Positions 52,277 to 61,191 of a stretch of DNA of 64,000 nt are shown here, piece after piece (positions within the stretch are counted from its first letter, which is position 1; each line of letters opens with the position of its first letter). The notes beneath the pieces were generated by a model. The model was not told where the DNA came from. It saw nothing but the letters and a program-made list of their open reading frames with translations, and ran no database searches. The DNA is from Hahella chejuensis KCTC 2396 (GTDB lineage: Bacteria > Pseudomonadota > Gammaproteobacteria > Pseudomonadales > Oleiphilaceae): positions 5,602,581 through 5,666,580 of the forward strand of contig NC_007645.1 in the NCBI RefSeq assembly GCF_000012985.1, given 5' to 3'. Position numbers and translations under genes: made by a program.

Positions 52277-53424
52277 TCACTGGCGCCCGCGCCCCCGTCG
52301 CGCTGGATTGGGCCCGCATCGCGATAAAATCCGGTCATCAGGTCTGGCTCGCGGATAACCTGCGCTGGCCTTTGGGACGTTACCTGCAAGGGGTGCAGGG
52401 CTATTTGCGTCTGCCGCCGCCCAAAGGCGACCTGAGCGCTTACGCCCGCGCGTTGGAGCGTCTGCTGCGGGAACACAAGGTCGATCTGCTGATCCCTACC
52501 TGCGAAGAGATTTTTTATCTGGCCCAGGCGCGTCCCCATGTACAGGCTGACGCTCATTGGTTCATGCCGGAAACGGAGCTGTTGTTCCGCCTGCACAGCA
52601 AGCTGGACAGTCTGTCGATCATGCATGGGCTTGGCGAAGTGCAAGCGCCGGAAACCTACCTGCGTTGCAGTCCTGATGAAATCGAAAATAATCCCGATAC
52701 TATTTTAAAACCGGTGTACTCCCGCTTCGGCCGTCAGGTGATCCGCATTCCGCATCAGGCGGCGCTTACGCCCTCACAGATCAGCGCCGCCCGCCCCTGG
52801 GTGCAGCAGCGCAAAATTGTCGGTCAGGCCATCTGCAACTACGCGCTTTTCGATCAGGGCAAGCTGATCGCGCATCAGGCTTATCTGCCGGAATACTGCT
52901 TTAATCAGGCCGCCGCCAGTTACTTTGAGCCCTATACGGACCCACGTCTGGAAGAATTCGCCCGCCAGTTCGGCCACAACACAGGGTATCACGGACAGGC
53001 CGCGTTTGACTTTATTGAGGAGGCCGGGCAGCTCTTCGTGCTGGAGTGCAACCCGCGCGCCACCAGTGGACTGCATTTATTGCGACAAACCCTGCGCATT
53101 GATGAGCAGGGACGATTTGCACACACACCGGGTCCAGCTCAACCATTTCGCATCGGCGCCACGCTGCCTCTGTTTTTTGGCGCGTCTTCCCTGCTGCAAG
53201 GCAAGTTCGGTCGTTTGCTGCATGACTACCGCCGCGCCCAGGACGCCCTCGCTGATGAACAGACACCGTTGTTGCAACGTGCGCAATGGCTGGCGCTGAC
53301 GGAGATGTTTTATCGCTCCGCCCGTTTTAGGCGTCCATTAACCGACGCCAGCACTTTCGACATTGAATGGGATGGCCCTGACGCCAACGTCGACGCAGAT
53401 CCCGCGCAGGACGCCCCATGCTAG
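52264..53424 (+). CDS. ATP-grasp ligase
   Basis: I start at ATG 52264 (MVVLITGARAPVALDWARIA), giving 386 residues; it overlaps the ligase gene by 13 nt. It has a preATP-grasp N-domain, then ILKPVYSRFGRQVIR, the AFDFIEEAGQLFVLECNPRATSGLHLL metal-binding region (split near NPRAT) and the C-terminal cap. ATP-grasp enzymes join a carboxylate to an amine through acyl phosphate. With the adenylating enzyme next door, this implies two separate activation steps in the pathway. Confidence 0.87.
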   Translation: MVVLITGARAPVALDWARIAIKSGHQVWLADNLRWPLGRYLQGVQGYLRLPPPKGDLSAYARALERLLREHKVDLLIPTCEEIFYLAQARPHVQADAHWFMPETELLFRLHSKLDSLSIMHGLGEVQAPETYLRCSPDEIENNPDTILKPVYSRFGRQVIRIPHQAALTPSQISAARPWVQQRKIVGQAICNYALFDQGKLIAHQAYLPEYCFNQAAASYFEPYTDPRLEEFARQFGHNTGYHGQAAFDFIEEAGQLFVLECNPRATSGLHLLRQTLRIDEQGRFAHTPGPAQPFRIGATLPLFFGASSLLQGKFGRLLHDYRRAQDALADEQTPLLQRAQWLALTEMFYRSARFRRPLTDASTFDIEWDGPDANVDADPAQDAPC

Positions 53425-54497
53425 AGGCCAATGAGCTGCATCGCCGCTTTGTCGAGCTGATGCAGCAACCCGGACTGATCCGCAATCTCACTACGGATAT
53501 TATCGCCTACGAACAGAACGGCGTGGTGGCGCCCGCCAGCGTCAACGACTATCACCCGCAGAATTGCTATGTGGTTTCGCCACTGACGCAGATTATCTAT
53601 TACGCCCGCGACGAGCTGCCGAAAGTGGAATCCGCGCTGTTACGTTATTTCTGCTTCGGCCTCACGCATTTGCTGGAGTGGCCGTTCAGGCTGGCGCGAC
53701 TGGACCGGCTGCAGGTGCTCAACAATCAATGTCTCTCCACTAATTTTTACAGCGCCAACTGGCGCGAGCTGAACCTATCCGCACTACGCGAGCAGGCCCT
53801 GCGTCGCTTTCCCCAACACGCGCTGATGTTACGCTCGCTAAATGCCCGACAGCACCCTGACATCATCGCGCAAGCGCGTCAGGACGACTGGCTGCCGATC
53901 ATTAGTCGTCAGGTGTATTTGTTTCTTGATCGCGAACACTGGTGGAACCGCAACAACGCCCGCGCAGACGATCGTTTGCTGCGTCAACCGAACTGGTCGT
54001 TCAAAGAGTTGGACCCGGATGACGATACCCAGATGGCGCGAGCGGAGCAGCTTTACAATCAGCTCTATCTGGAAAAGTACAGCCTCCATAATGTGCGTTT
54101 TAGCGCCAACTATCTGAGCGTATTCAGTCGCAGCGGTTTGCTGAAGCTGTTCGGCCTGTTTCACCAGAATGAACTGTTAGGCGTGGCGGGCCTGTTCGGC
54201 GTCGACCAAACCCTGACTGCGCCCGTTGTCGGCTATGACACCCGTTCGCCCGCCAAAATGGCGTTATATCGGCGTCTCATGGCGTTCGTGATCCGCTACG
54301 CCATGGATAATAATCTGGAACTCAATCTCAGCTCCGGCGCGCCGGGCTTCAAAAAACTGCGAGGGGCTGAGGCGGCGATCGAATACAGTTATGTCTACGT
54401 CGCTCATCTTGGGCCTTATCAGCGCGCAGTTTGGCGCGGCTTGTCTCTGCTGACGGAGAAGCTCTATCGCCCCATTCTGGAGAAGTTCGAGTTATGA
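53418..54497 (+). CDS. GNAT-fold (acyl-CoA N-acyltransferase-like) protein
   Basis: The product has 359 residues. Residues about 215-330 (RAEQLYNQLYLEKYS, FGLFHQNELLGVAGLFG, MALYRRLMAFVIRYAMDN, NLSSGAPGFKKLRGA) fit the GNAT/N-acyltransferase layout used by FemAB- and peptidogalycan-like transferases. The N-terminal half is not recognised. It could attach an acyl or amino-acyl group in the pathway. It overlaps both neighbours by a few bases. Confidence 0.6.
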   Translation: MLEANELHRRFVELMQQPGLIRNLTTDIIAYEQNGVVAPASVNDYHPQNCYVVSPLTQIIYYARDELPKVESALLRYFCFGLTHLLEWPFRLARLDRLQVLNNQCLSTNFYSANWRELNLSALREQALRRFPQHALMLRSLNARQHPDIIAQARQDDWLPIISRQVYLFLDREHWWNRNNARADDRLLRQPNWSFKELDPDDDTQMARAEQLYNQLYLEKYSLHNVRFSANYLSVFSRSGLLKLFGLFHQNELLGVAGLFGVDQTLTAPVVGYDTRSPAKMALYRRLMAFVIRYAMDNNLELNLSSGAPGFKKLRGAEAAIEYSYVYVAHLGPYQRAVWRGLSLLTEKLYRPILEKFEL

Positions 54498-55501
54498 GCG
54501 CGCCTGAGGGTTTTCCTTATTCCGGCGTCACTGACGGCTGGTTCCCTTTGCTGCCTGCGGCGAAGTTGCGGAACAAGCCGATAGCGGCGAGTTTGCTGGG
54601 TGAAGCGTTGGTCCTGGCGCGACTGGAAGGCATGGCCTGCGCATTTCAGGACCGTTGCCCCCATCGTTTGATCCCGTTGTCGCAGGGAAACATCTGCAAT
54701 AATCGTCTGGCCTGCCGCTATCATGGTTGGGAATTCGACGCGACGGGACGCCTGCGCCACACCCCTGGCGCAGCAGAGTGCGGCGCGCGCGCGACACTGC
54801 AAAGCTATGCTCTGCAGGAGCGGGACGGATTGATATGGGGCAGCTTGAAACCTGCGTCAGCCGAATCTCTGGTCGGCTTTTCCGAGCTGCCCGGCTATGT
54901 CTGGACCCAGGCTTATCGCCGCATCCACTGCAGCCTGTTTCATACCATTGAGAATTTTCTCGACCCCTGTCATACCCCTTATATCCATCAAGGCTTACTG
55001 CGCAGTCAGGGGCCTCAGCAAATGCAGATCGAGCAGACGGTCAGCGCCGATGGTTTTGATACCCATTACAAGCTGACGCAAAAGCAGAATGGCTGGATCA
55101 ACCGGCTGTTCGACCCCGGGGTGGATCAGAACGTCGCACGCTTCAAACTTCCCGGTCTGGTGGAATTGGACTATCTCAAGAACGGTCGTCTGTTGTTTCG
55201 CTCCGCACTTTATTTTGTTCCCCATAGCGCAGAGGTCACGGGAATATTCGTCAGGCTCTACGCACCCCGCTCATGGATGCCCGCCGCCCTGCGTTTTGCG
55301 CTGTTCAAGCCCTTCGCTCACATGCTCTATCTCCAGGACAAACAAATACTGGAGCAACAACAACTCGCGCAGCAGACCCATGGCGAGCGCTATCTCTTTT
55401 CCCACACTGATGTGGCTGCGCGCGCTCTGTGGGCGTTGCTGCATGGTCAATCGCCCAGCCCCTCCGCACTAAAAGAGTTGAACTTCCAAACGACTCCCTG
55501 A
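54494..55501 (+). CDS. Rieske non-heme iron oxygenase
   Basis: The start ATG 54494 overlaps the previous stop as ATGA; the product has 335 residues. The Rieske cluster is Cys55-x-His57 and Cys74-x2-His77 (DRCPHRL and CRYHGWEF). The mononuclear iron site is in ENFLDPCHTPYIH. Such oxygenases hydroxylate, demethylate or desaturate small molecules with electrons from a separate reductase, which is not encoded here. It is the last gene of the operon and probably a late tailoring step. Confidence 0.92.
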   Translation: MSAPEGFPYSGVTDGWFPLLPAAKLRNKPIAASLLGEALVLARLEGMACAFQDRCPHRLIPLSQGNICNNRLACRYHGWEFDATGRLRHTPGAAECGARATLQSYALQERDGLIWGSLKPASAESLVGFSELPGYVWTQAYRRIHCSLFHTIENFLDPCHTPYIHQGLLRSQGPQQMQIEQTVSADGFDTHYKLTQKQNGWINRLFDPGVDQNVARFKLPGLVELDYLKNGRLLFRSALYFVPHSAEVTGIFVRLYAPRSWMPAALRFALFKPFAHMLYLQDKQILEQQQLAQQTHGERYLFSHTDVAARALWALLHGQSPSPSALKELNFQTTP

Positions 55502-55617
55502 TCCAAACAAAAGTGGTCATTGAATAAGCTTAACTATCTAATTTCCGCTTGGGATATTAGCCTGAGCAACGCAGTCATAGCGCAAAAACCGGGCGTCAAA
55601 CAAAGGAGAGGATAAGG

Positions 55618-56229
55618 ATGAACTACGATAAGCAGCTGATTATTGTGTTGTTAACTGAGCCCAAGGATAACCTGCGGTCTTTTGGGAGAAATCTCTATCG
55701 GAAACACCCCGACAAATCGGAGCTGGTGGAGTATGACGTGGCGAGCAAAACCCACGTCGTCATCAATAGCGCCGGCTTGGGCGCACTGACGGAGAATTCA
55801 CGCATCCAGATCGTCGGACACGGCGACTTGAACGGCGTGTCCTGCGCAGGGAAATACGGCAAGGCGCTGGCGACTTTCATCGCCAATAAAGCCGCGCCCG
55901 GGCTGAAGCAAATCAAGAAAATCAGTCTGACCGTCTGTTACGCCGCCGGCAACGCCACCCAGCCAAACTTCGATCCCGCCAATAGCTTCGCGGCGGCGTT
56001 TCATTATTCGCTAAAACAGGAGCACGGGGTTATAGCGGACGTCACCGCCCGCCCGGCGACTATGATCGTCAACGCGCAGGGACAGAAGGAAACCCGCTTT
56101 AACTACGGTGGATTTGGAGAGCGTTACCAGCATCAAGGCGATAACACCAAGTATTTGTTTCACTGGAACGGCAGTTCACAGGTTATCACCAATGTGCGGG
56201 AGCCTGTCGATATGATGGAAATATGTTGA
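55618..56229 (+). CDS. C80-like cysteine peptidase domain candidate
   Basis: The product has 203 residues, with AAAGGAGAGG before ATG 55618. IQIVGHGDLNG (His68) and LKQIKKISLTVCYAAG (Cys107), with a Lys-Ala-Leu-Ala helix between, match the His-Cys layout of the C80 domain, the self-cleaving cysteine protease of MARTX/RTX toxins and a caspase-fold member. Here the domain stands alone with no toxin attached, and starts 116 bp after the biosynthetic operon. It could be a free-standing effector or a processing protease; activity is unproven. Confidence 0.6.
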   Translation: MNYDKQLIIVLLTEPKDNLRSFGRNLYRKHPDKSELVEYDVASKTHVVINSAGLGALTENSRIQIVGHGDLNGVSCAGKYGKALATFIANKAAPGLKQIKKISLTVCYAAGNATQPNFDPANSFAAAFHYSLKQEHGVIADVTARPATMIVNAQGQKETRFNYGGFGERYQHQGDNTKYLFHWNGSSQVITNVREPVDMMEIC

Positions 56230-56249
56230 GCCGCCTCCGGCTAATCACA

Positions 56250-56975
56250 TCAGAACAGCTCCGCCTGCTCGAACTGATTCAGCTTTTCATCTCTGACGGT
56301 TGTGTTGATCGGCTGGATGGCGTCGCTGCTTTTGTTGGCGGCGGCGCCGATTGAAGAATTAATGGGTATGATTTCCCAGTCGCTCAAATCGCGCGGAACC
56401 AGCATCGCGCGGACTTCACTCAATGGCGTCGCAGGATCGATCCAGGCGTCGAACTGATCCGGCGATAACAACGCCGGCATTCTGTCATGGAGCCAGCGGA
56501 TGGAGTCGCTGGCTTCGGTAGTGATAATGGCGCAGGTCTCCAGATAGTGCTCTTCTTTCAACCAGACATCCCAAAGCGCGGCGAAATAGCAGTTCCCCGA
56601 GGCGGGTTTTAGATAGTAGGGCTGCTTAACGCCCTTCTCTGTTCGCCACTCGATAAATCCCGACGCAGGAATCACGCCGCGTCGATATTTGAATGGTCCG
56701 CTGAACGCCCGACTTTTCTCCAGTGTCTCCGCCCTGGCGTTGAACATGCTGAACTTATTGGAAATTTCCGACGCCCAATGCGGCGTCAACCACCAGCGCA
56801 TCTCCCGTAAATAGCGCTTGCCACCTTCCTGAATCGCCACCATCACCGCTTCCGTCGGCGCAATATTAAACATATCGCCAAACCAGCGTTTACGCAGCCC
56901 GGTGGCGTCAAAACCAAAACTTTCCATCGCCGCAACAATTTCAGCGGAGGCGGTGGCGTTGAATCTGCCGCACAT
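56250..56975 (-). CDS. SRAP domain protein (SOS response-associated peptidase, HMCES/YedK-like)
   Basis: The functional start is ATG 56975, since the family requires Cys2 at the mature N-terminus (MCGRFN); AAGGAG precedes it. This gives 241 residues. It has NIAPTEAVMV, ASGFIEW and LHDRMPALL, which supply the Asn, Glu and His around Cys2. SRAP proteins form a thiazolidine crosslink with abasic sites in single-stranded DNA, shielding replication forks. No LexA box is seen upstream. Confidence 0.92.
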   Translation of the reverse strand: MCGRFNATASAEIVAAMESFGFDATGLRKRWFGDMFNIAPTEAVMVAIQEGGKRYLREMRWWLTPHWASEISNKFSMFNARAETLEKSRAFSGPFKYRRGVIPASGFIEWRTEKGVKQPYYLKPASGNCYFAALWDVWLKEEHYLETCAIITTEASDSIRWLHDRMPALLSPDQFDAWIDPATPLSEVRAMLVPRDLSDWEIIPINSSIGAAANKSSDAIQPINTTVRDEKLNQFEQAELF

Positions 56976-57065
56976 GAGGTACGATCTCCTTGTTGAAACT
57001 TTTCGACAATCGCTCTCCTTTGACACTGAGAACCGCATAGATACTTGAGCAGACTGATACCTAAG

Positions 57066-57476
57066 CTATTTTAGCCAGGGTAATAACAGCATGATAAGTA
57101 TAAAGACGATAAAACCTATTACAGCTACAGCAAAAACCCAAGGTTTTACAGACGTCTCAGTGTTTTCGACATACTTTATCTCCTTCCCAGAGACACTTTT
57201 ATCCGGCCCCATCCGCCAAAATACAAACAAAATAATTCCGAAAGAGATTATGAGTAAGTAGGCCTTACTTATATATTTCTCAGCAGCCAGATTGATCCAG
57301 GGAATGGTCACGAAATATATCAGCAACGCCATTTTGCGTTTATTGTACTGATGAGGATCAACCACCTTATCTTCTATTCGAAGGTGCGCACGACAAGCTG
57401 GACAATGGAATGACATGACTTTCCACCACCTTACTTCGATGTTCGCGCCACATTCTGGACATGGGAGCATTTCCAT
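57066..57476 (-). CDS. Membrane protein with N-terminal zinc ribbon
   Basis: The product has 136 residues. CPECGAN and CPACRAH, 19 residues apart, form a zinc-ribbon-like four-cysteine cluster. Three hydrophobic segments follow (about 50-66, 71-88 and 112-133). The function is unknown. It lies 21 nt after another small membrane protein gene in the same direction, suggesting a two-gene unit. Confidence 0.65.
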   Translation of the reverse strand: MEMLPCPECGANIEVRWWKVMSFHCPACRAHLRIEDKVVDPHQYNKRKMALLIYFVTIPWINLAAEKYISKAYLLIISFGIILFVFWRMGPDKSVSGKEIKYVENTETSVKPWVFAVAVIGFIVFILIMLLLPWLK

Positions 57477-57497
57477 CAGCCGCTCCTTCTACCTCAA

Positions 57498-57791
57498 CTA
57501 CAAAGAGCCATTCAATTTAGTCGCCGCCGTCATAAATACTCCCAGAAAATACATATTGCCGAGTTTAAACTCCCGGTCGAGCCCCTTGAGAAACAGCCCG
57601 ACCAGCACAAGGCATGCGGGAAGAATAACGACCCCCGCCAGGAATTTAGAACCTGCGACGGCAAGTATATAGCTTGCGTCCTCCGCCCCCCAGGCGACCC
57701 TGCATGCCCATGCTAAGGGGAGAATATGCACGCCAAGCAATAGGATGATTATGAACAGGGGCACATCTGATTCGAATAGTTTTTTGAGCAT
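57498..57791 (-). CDS. Small membrane protein
   Basis: The product has 97 residues with two to three hydrophobic segments (PLFIIILLLGVHILPLAWA, AGVVILPACLVLVGLFL). I recognise no family. It is directly upstream of the zinc-ribbon membrane protein gene and is probably cotranscribed with it. Confidence 0.55.
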   Translation of the reverse strand: MLKKLFESDVPLFIIILLLGVHILPLAWACRVAWGAEDASYILAVAGSKFLAGVVILPACLVLVGLFLKGLDREFKLGNMYFLGVFMTAATKLNGSL

Positions 57792-57842
57792 TCACATCCT
57801 CTATTATTGGTATTGAGGTCGCTGATTGTGATTTTGCGTTAT

Positions 57843-58733
57843 TTATGCCACCAACATCCCCATTAGCCAATCCCGAAACTTCTTCACTTTCGGCCAGTCC
57901 GCCCGTTCATAGGGGGTGGCGAAGTAGTAGGTGAAGGGGGCGGGGATTGGGTCTGCGTCCAGGGCGATGAGGCTGCCGTTGGCGATGGCGTCGGCGACGA
58001 TGTAGGTGCGGCCGAGCGCCACGCCCTGGCCCGCCTGGGCGGCTTGCAGCACCAGTTCAGTCCGGCTGAAATAAATAATATCTTTGCTGACATTGACGCC
58101 TGCACGCTGCGACCATTGCTCCCAGCTTTTCATGCAGTTATCGGAGCCGTCATTGGCGGTGGCCAGCAAAGTGGCCTGCTGCAGCATCTGAGCCCCGCTT
58201 AAATCGGGATACTGCTGAAATAACAGCGGGCTGCAGACCGGGAAAATCTGTTCCGTTCCCAGCGCCTGACTGTAAAACCCGCTTGGCGGCGCTGACGCGA
58301 AACGCAGCATCACATCCGCATCGCTTGATCCGGCGGGACGAATGCTCTCTTCCGTATTCAGGTACACGCGGATGCCGGGATGCAGTTTGTGAAATTCCGG
58401 CAAGCGAGGTAATAGCCAGTACATCCCGAAGGTGGCGAAAGTCTCCACTCGCAGCACGCCCTCTTCCCGCTCGCTATGGATCTGGTCCAGCGCGCCTTTG
58501 ATCTCGCCCAGGGCTTTACGCACGCCAAGCAGCAGGCGCTCGCCCTGGGGCGTAAATCGCATGCGACGGGTGGTTCTCTCCAACAGAGGAAAGCCAAGCT
58601 GAGTCTCCATACGCTTGATGCTCTGACTGATGGCGCTCTGGCTGACGCCCATGGCGGAAGCGGCGGCGGTGAAGCTTTGCTGCTCCGCAATCGCCTCCAG
58701 ATACAGCAGGTCAGCGAGAAGTTGCTTGTCCAT
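57843..58733 (-). CDS. LysR family transcriptional regulator
   Basis: The product has 296 residues. The N-terminal helix-turn-helix includes FTAAASAMGVSQSAISQSIKR, followed by a substrate-binding domain with VMLRFASAPPSGF and QAGQGVALGRTYI, as in the GcvA/DsdC-type group that regulates divergent genes. It is divergent from the phzF-like/LysE pair at 58902, its most likely target; the two starts are 168 bp apart. Confidence 0.93.
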   Translation of the reverse strand: MDKQLLADLLYLEAIAEQQSFTAAASAMGVSQSAISQSIKRMETQLGFPLLERTTRRMRFTPQGERLLLGVRKALGEIKGALDQIHSEREEGVLRVETFATFGMYWLLPRLPEFHKLHPGIRVYLNTEESIRPAGSSDADVMLRFASAPPSGFYSQALGTEQIFPVCSPLLFQQYPDLSGAQMLQQATLLATANDGSDNCMKSWEQWSQRAGVNVSKDIIYFSRTELVLQAAQAGQGVALGRTYIVADAIANGSLIALDADPIPAPFTYYFATPYERADWPKVKKFRDWLMGMLVA

Positions 58734-58901
58734 CGTGTCAGGCTCCGGGATTTGATCAGTATGTCGCCATTTATTTATAAGCCTTGCTAATAAGTATATC
58801 GTTCGATAACGCTATCGGCTCGTCCCATAATCCTCTCAAAACCGCTCCGTAGAGCGCAAACTTTTTATTAATCCTATTTTTTGTATAGCGGAGGCGAACC
58901 G

Positions 58902-59759
58902 ATGAATCATTCAGTCAAATTAATAAGTTCCTTCGTCGATAACGGCGTTGGCGGCAATCCCGCCGGCGTCGTGCTGCAAGCGGACGGCATGGCGGAAGCG
59001 GAAATGCAACGCCTAGCCAGCATAGCGGGTTATCCGGAAACCGCATTCGTATCACACTCTGATATCGCCACAGTGAAGCTGGACTTTTTCACTCCCACCA
59101 AGCGTATCCCCCACTGCGGACACGCCACGGTGGCGGCTTTTTCCGTCCTCGCGCAACAAGGCAAAGTCGGCCAGGGGGCGCATAGCAAAGAGACCATAGA
59201 CGGGCCTCGCCATATCCGCATCGAAGGCGACAAAGCTTATCTGGAACAGATCCGTCGGCATGTCACGCCTATTACGGCAGAGCAACAGGCGGCGGCAGCC
59301 CATGCTCTAGGACTGGAGGCAGAGCAGGTAAACGCACTGGCGACGCCCCATGTAGCCAATGTCGGCGTCTCGTTTCTGGTGATCGCATTGCCGACTATGG
59401 GGAATCTGCGCAGTCTCAGACCTGATAGGGAGAGCATCGCCACCTTAAGCGAAGCGCTCGGCGTTATCGGTTTTTATGTTATCAGCCCGGAAACGGAAGT
59501 GAGCGGCCGCACCATCAGCGCTCGCATGTTCGCCCCTTATTATGGGATTGATGAGGAATCAGCTACCGGAATGGGCGCCGGCTGCGCTTCGATATATCTG
59601 TATGAAGTTCTGGGCCATAAGAGCGAGCATTACCTCATTGAACAGGGCCGCTTGATGACGCCTCGCTCCCCCAGCCTGATAGAGGCCGAACTGGAAGTCA
59701 CTGACGGCTTGCCGCATCGTCTCTGGATCGGCGGCGTCGCCAAAATACTGGAGGGCTGA
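58902..59759 (+). CDS. PhzF family isomerase/epimerase
   Basis: I start at ATG 58902, preceded by GGAGGCGAACCG, giving 285 residues. GGNPAGVVL, GYPETAFVS (catalytic Glu), RIPHCGHATVAAF and the C-terminal GIDEESATGMGAGCA are the PhzF half-repeats of the diaminopimelate-epimerase fold. The family catalyses proton shifts on small metabolites. It forms a two-gene operon with the LysE-type exporter 3 nt downstream. Confidence 0.92.
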   Translation: MNHSVKLISSFVDNGVGGNPAGVVLQADGMAEAEMQRLASIAGYPETAFVSHSDIATVKLDFFTPTKRIPHCGHATVAAFSVLAQQGKVGQGAHSKETIDGPRHIRIEGDKAYLEQIRRHVTPITAEQQAAAAHALGLEAEQVNALATPHVANVGVSFLVIALPTMGNLRSLRPDRESIATLSEALGVIGFYVISPETEVSGRTISARMFAPYYGIDEESATGMGAGCASIYLYEVLGHKSEHYLIEQGRLMTPRSPSLIEAELEVTDGLPHRLWIGGVAKILEG

Positions 59760-59762
59760 GCC

Positions 59763-60395
59763 ATGAGCAATGATTTGCTCTCCGCCGAACTGATTCAGGT
59801 CAGCATGATCGCCATTTTTATGGCGATCAGCCCCGGCGCGGACTTCGCCATGGTCACCCGCAACAGCCTGTTCTACTCCCGTCGCGCCGGCCTGTTGGCG
59901 GCGCTCGGCGTCGCCAGCGCCACCTGGGTGCATACCGCCTATACCCTCGCCGGACTGGTCGTCTTGATGGCGAGTTCGGTATGGGTGTTTACGGCGGTGA
60001 AGTGGATGGGCGGGCTTTATCTGGTTTATATCGGTTGGAAAACCTGGAAAAGCCGCCTGGAAATCCCACAACAGCATGAGCTTTCGAACAGCGCAAAATC
60101 AGACTGGGCGTATTTCCGCCAGGGTTTCATCACCAACGCCACGAATCCCAAAACCACCCTTTTCTACCTGAGTATTTTTACCCAGGTAGTGAACCCGGAC
60201 ACCTCATTGGCGGTGCAGCTACTCTATGGACTGATCATCAGCCTGGCGCACGGACTGTGGTTCTCGATCCTGGCAATCGGCATTACGCACCAGCGCGTGT
60301 TGGAAAAATTGCGGGCAGGCGGACGCCATATCGGTCGCGCCCTGGGTGGAGCCCTCATGGCGATGGGCGTGGGCCTGATGGCGTCTCACCGGTAA
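59763..60395 (+). CDS. LysE family translocator
   Basis: The product has 210 residues with six hydrophobic segments. The family motif appears as ISPGADFAMV near residues 21-30, with the NPKTTLFYLSIF loop. It exports an amino acid or related compound. Being 3 nt after the PhzF-family gene, it probably exports the product of that enzyme or protects against its substrate. Confidence 0.9.
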   Translation: MSNDLLSAELIQVSMIAIFMAISPGADFAMVTRNSLFYSRRAGLLAALGVASATWVHTAYTLAGLVVLMASSVWVFTAVKWMGGLYLVYIGWKTWKSRLEIPQQHELSNSAKSDWAYFRQGFITNATNPKTTLFYLSIFTQVVNPDTSLAVQLLYGLIISLAHGLWFSILAIGITHQRVLEKLRAGGRHIGRALGGALMAMGVGLMASHR

Positions 60396-60405
60396 GCCGT
60401 CTCTA

Positions 60406-60753
60406 TCAACCCGGGTGGACAGCGCGGCTGTCCTCCGGCGCCTGCGTCCGCTCTGTCATGCCGTAATCTCTGACCACCGCAGCGACCCGCAGTCGATAAT
60501 CAGAGAATACATCCACCCGACCGCACTGCTGCGCCATGCGGTGCTCCACCTGATTGCGCCAGACTTTCACCGCCTCTTCATCCCGCCAGAAAGACAGGGA
60601 CAACAGTTTTTCCGGCTGGCTCAGGCTTTGAAAACGCTCAATGGAAATAAAGCCTTCGATCGTCTCCAGCAGCGGCTTGAGGTCTGCGGCGAGGCGCAAA
60701 TACTGGGCTTTTCTGTCCGGCTTGGGCTCCAACTCGAAGATAACCACAACCAT
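60406..60753 (-). CDS. ABM-domain putative monooxygenase
   Basis: The product has 115 residues, a single dimeric alpha-beta barrel domain: VVVIFELEPKPDRKAQYLRLA, FISIERFQSLSQPEKLLSLSFW, then a helix and last strand. Relatives are cofactor-free monooxygenases or haem-degrading enzymes, but many are uncharacterised. The start directly abuts the stop of the NIPSNAP gene, so the two dimeric-barrel proteins are co-translated. Confidence 0.8.
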   Translation of the reverse strand: MVVVIFELEPKPDRKAQYLRLAADLKPLLETIEGFISIERFQSLSQPEKLLSLSFWRDEEAVKVWRNQVEHRMAQQCGRVDVFSDYRLRVAAVVRDYGMTERTQAPEDSRAVHPG

Positions 60754-61104
60754 TCAACTCACCTTTTCCCGCGCCCCAGCGCTCAACTTCAATAGGGTAT
60801 CCGGCGCTGCAGTGAGAAACGTGCGACGCTCCTGCAGGATAAACTTATGTCGCTGTGCGAACTGAAAGTTGTCCCGTCCGGCGGGATCGCTTTTCAGTCG
60901 GGTGCGGTAGGCTTCATAGGCGGCCAGACTGTCGAAGCCAATAAGCCCGTAGGCGACATAGTTGGTCCCCTCGTGGGGAAGGAAATAACCGATCAGTTCC
61001 CCGCCGCACTCCGGAATAATACGCCCCCAATTTTCCGCATAGGTTCTGAATGCGTCCAACTGGAAAGGATCGATGTTGTATTCAATAAAGCAGATCAGGT
61101 TCAT
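60754..61104 (-). CDS. NIPSNAP family protein
   Basis: The product has 116 residues. [21 protein letters not shown] and [29 protein letters not shown] (split at GLIGF) are the NIPSNAP pattern, another dimeric alpha-beta barrel. The family has no settled biochemical role. It is first of a two-gene unit with the ABM protein and divergent from an ArsR-type regulator at 61192, which may control it. Confidence 0.87.
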   Translation of the reverse strand: MNLICFIEYNIDPFQLDAFRTYAENWGRIIPECGGELIGYFLPHEGTNYVAYGLIGFDSLAAYEAYRTRLKSDPAGRDNFQFAQRHKFILQERRTFLTAAPDTLLKLSAGAREKVS

Positions 61105-61191
61105 CGTCGTTGTCTCTCTTTAGGTTTTCCGGCAGTCTAACCACACCAGAAAGCCATGCTTCGACGCTCATCTAACTGTCAGTGATCCGCT

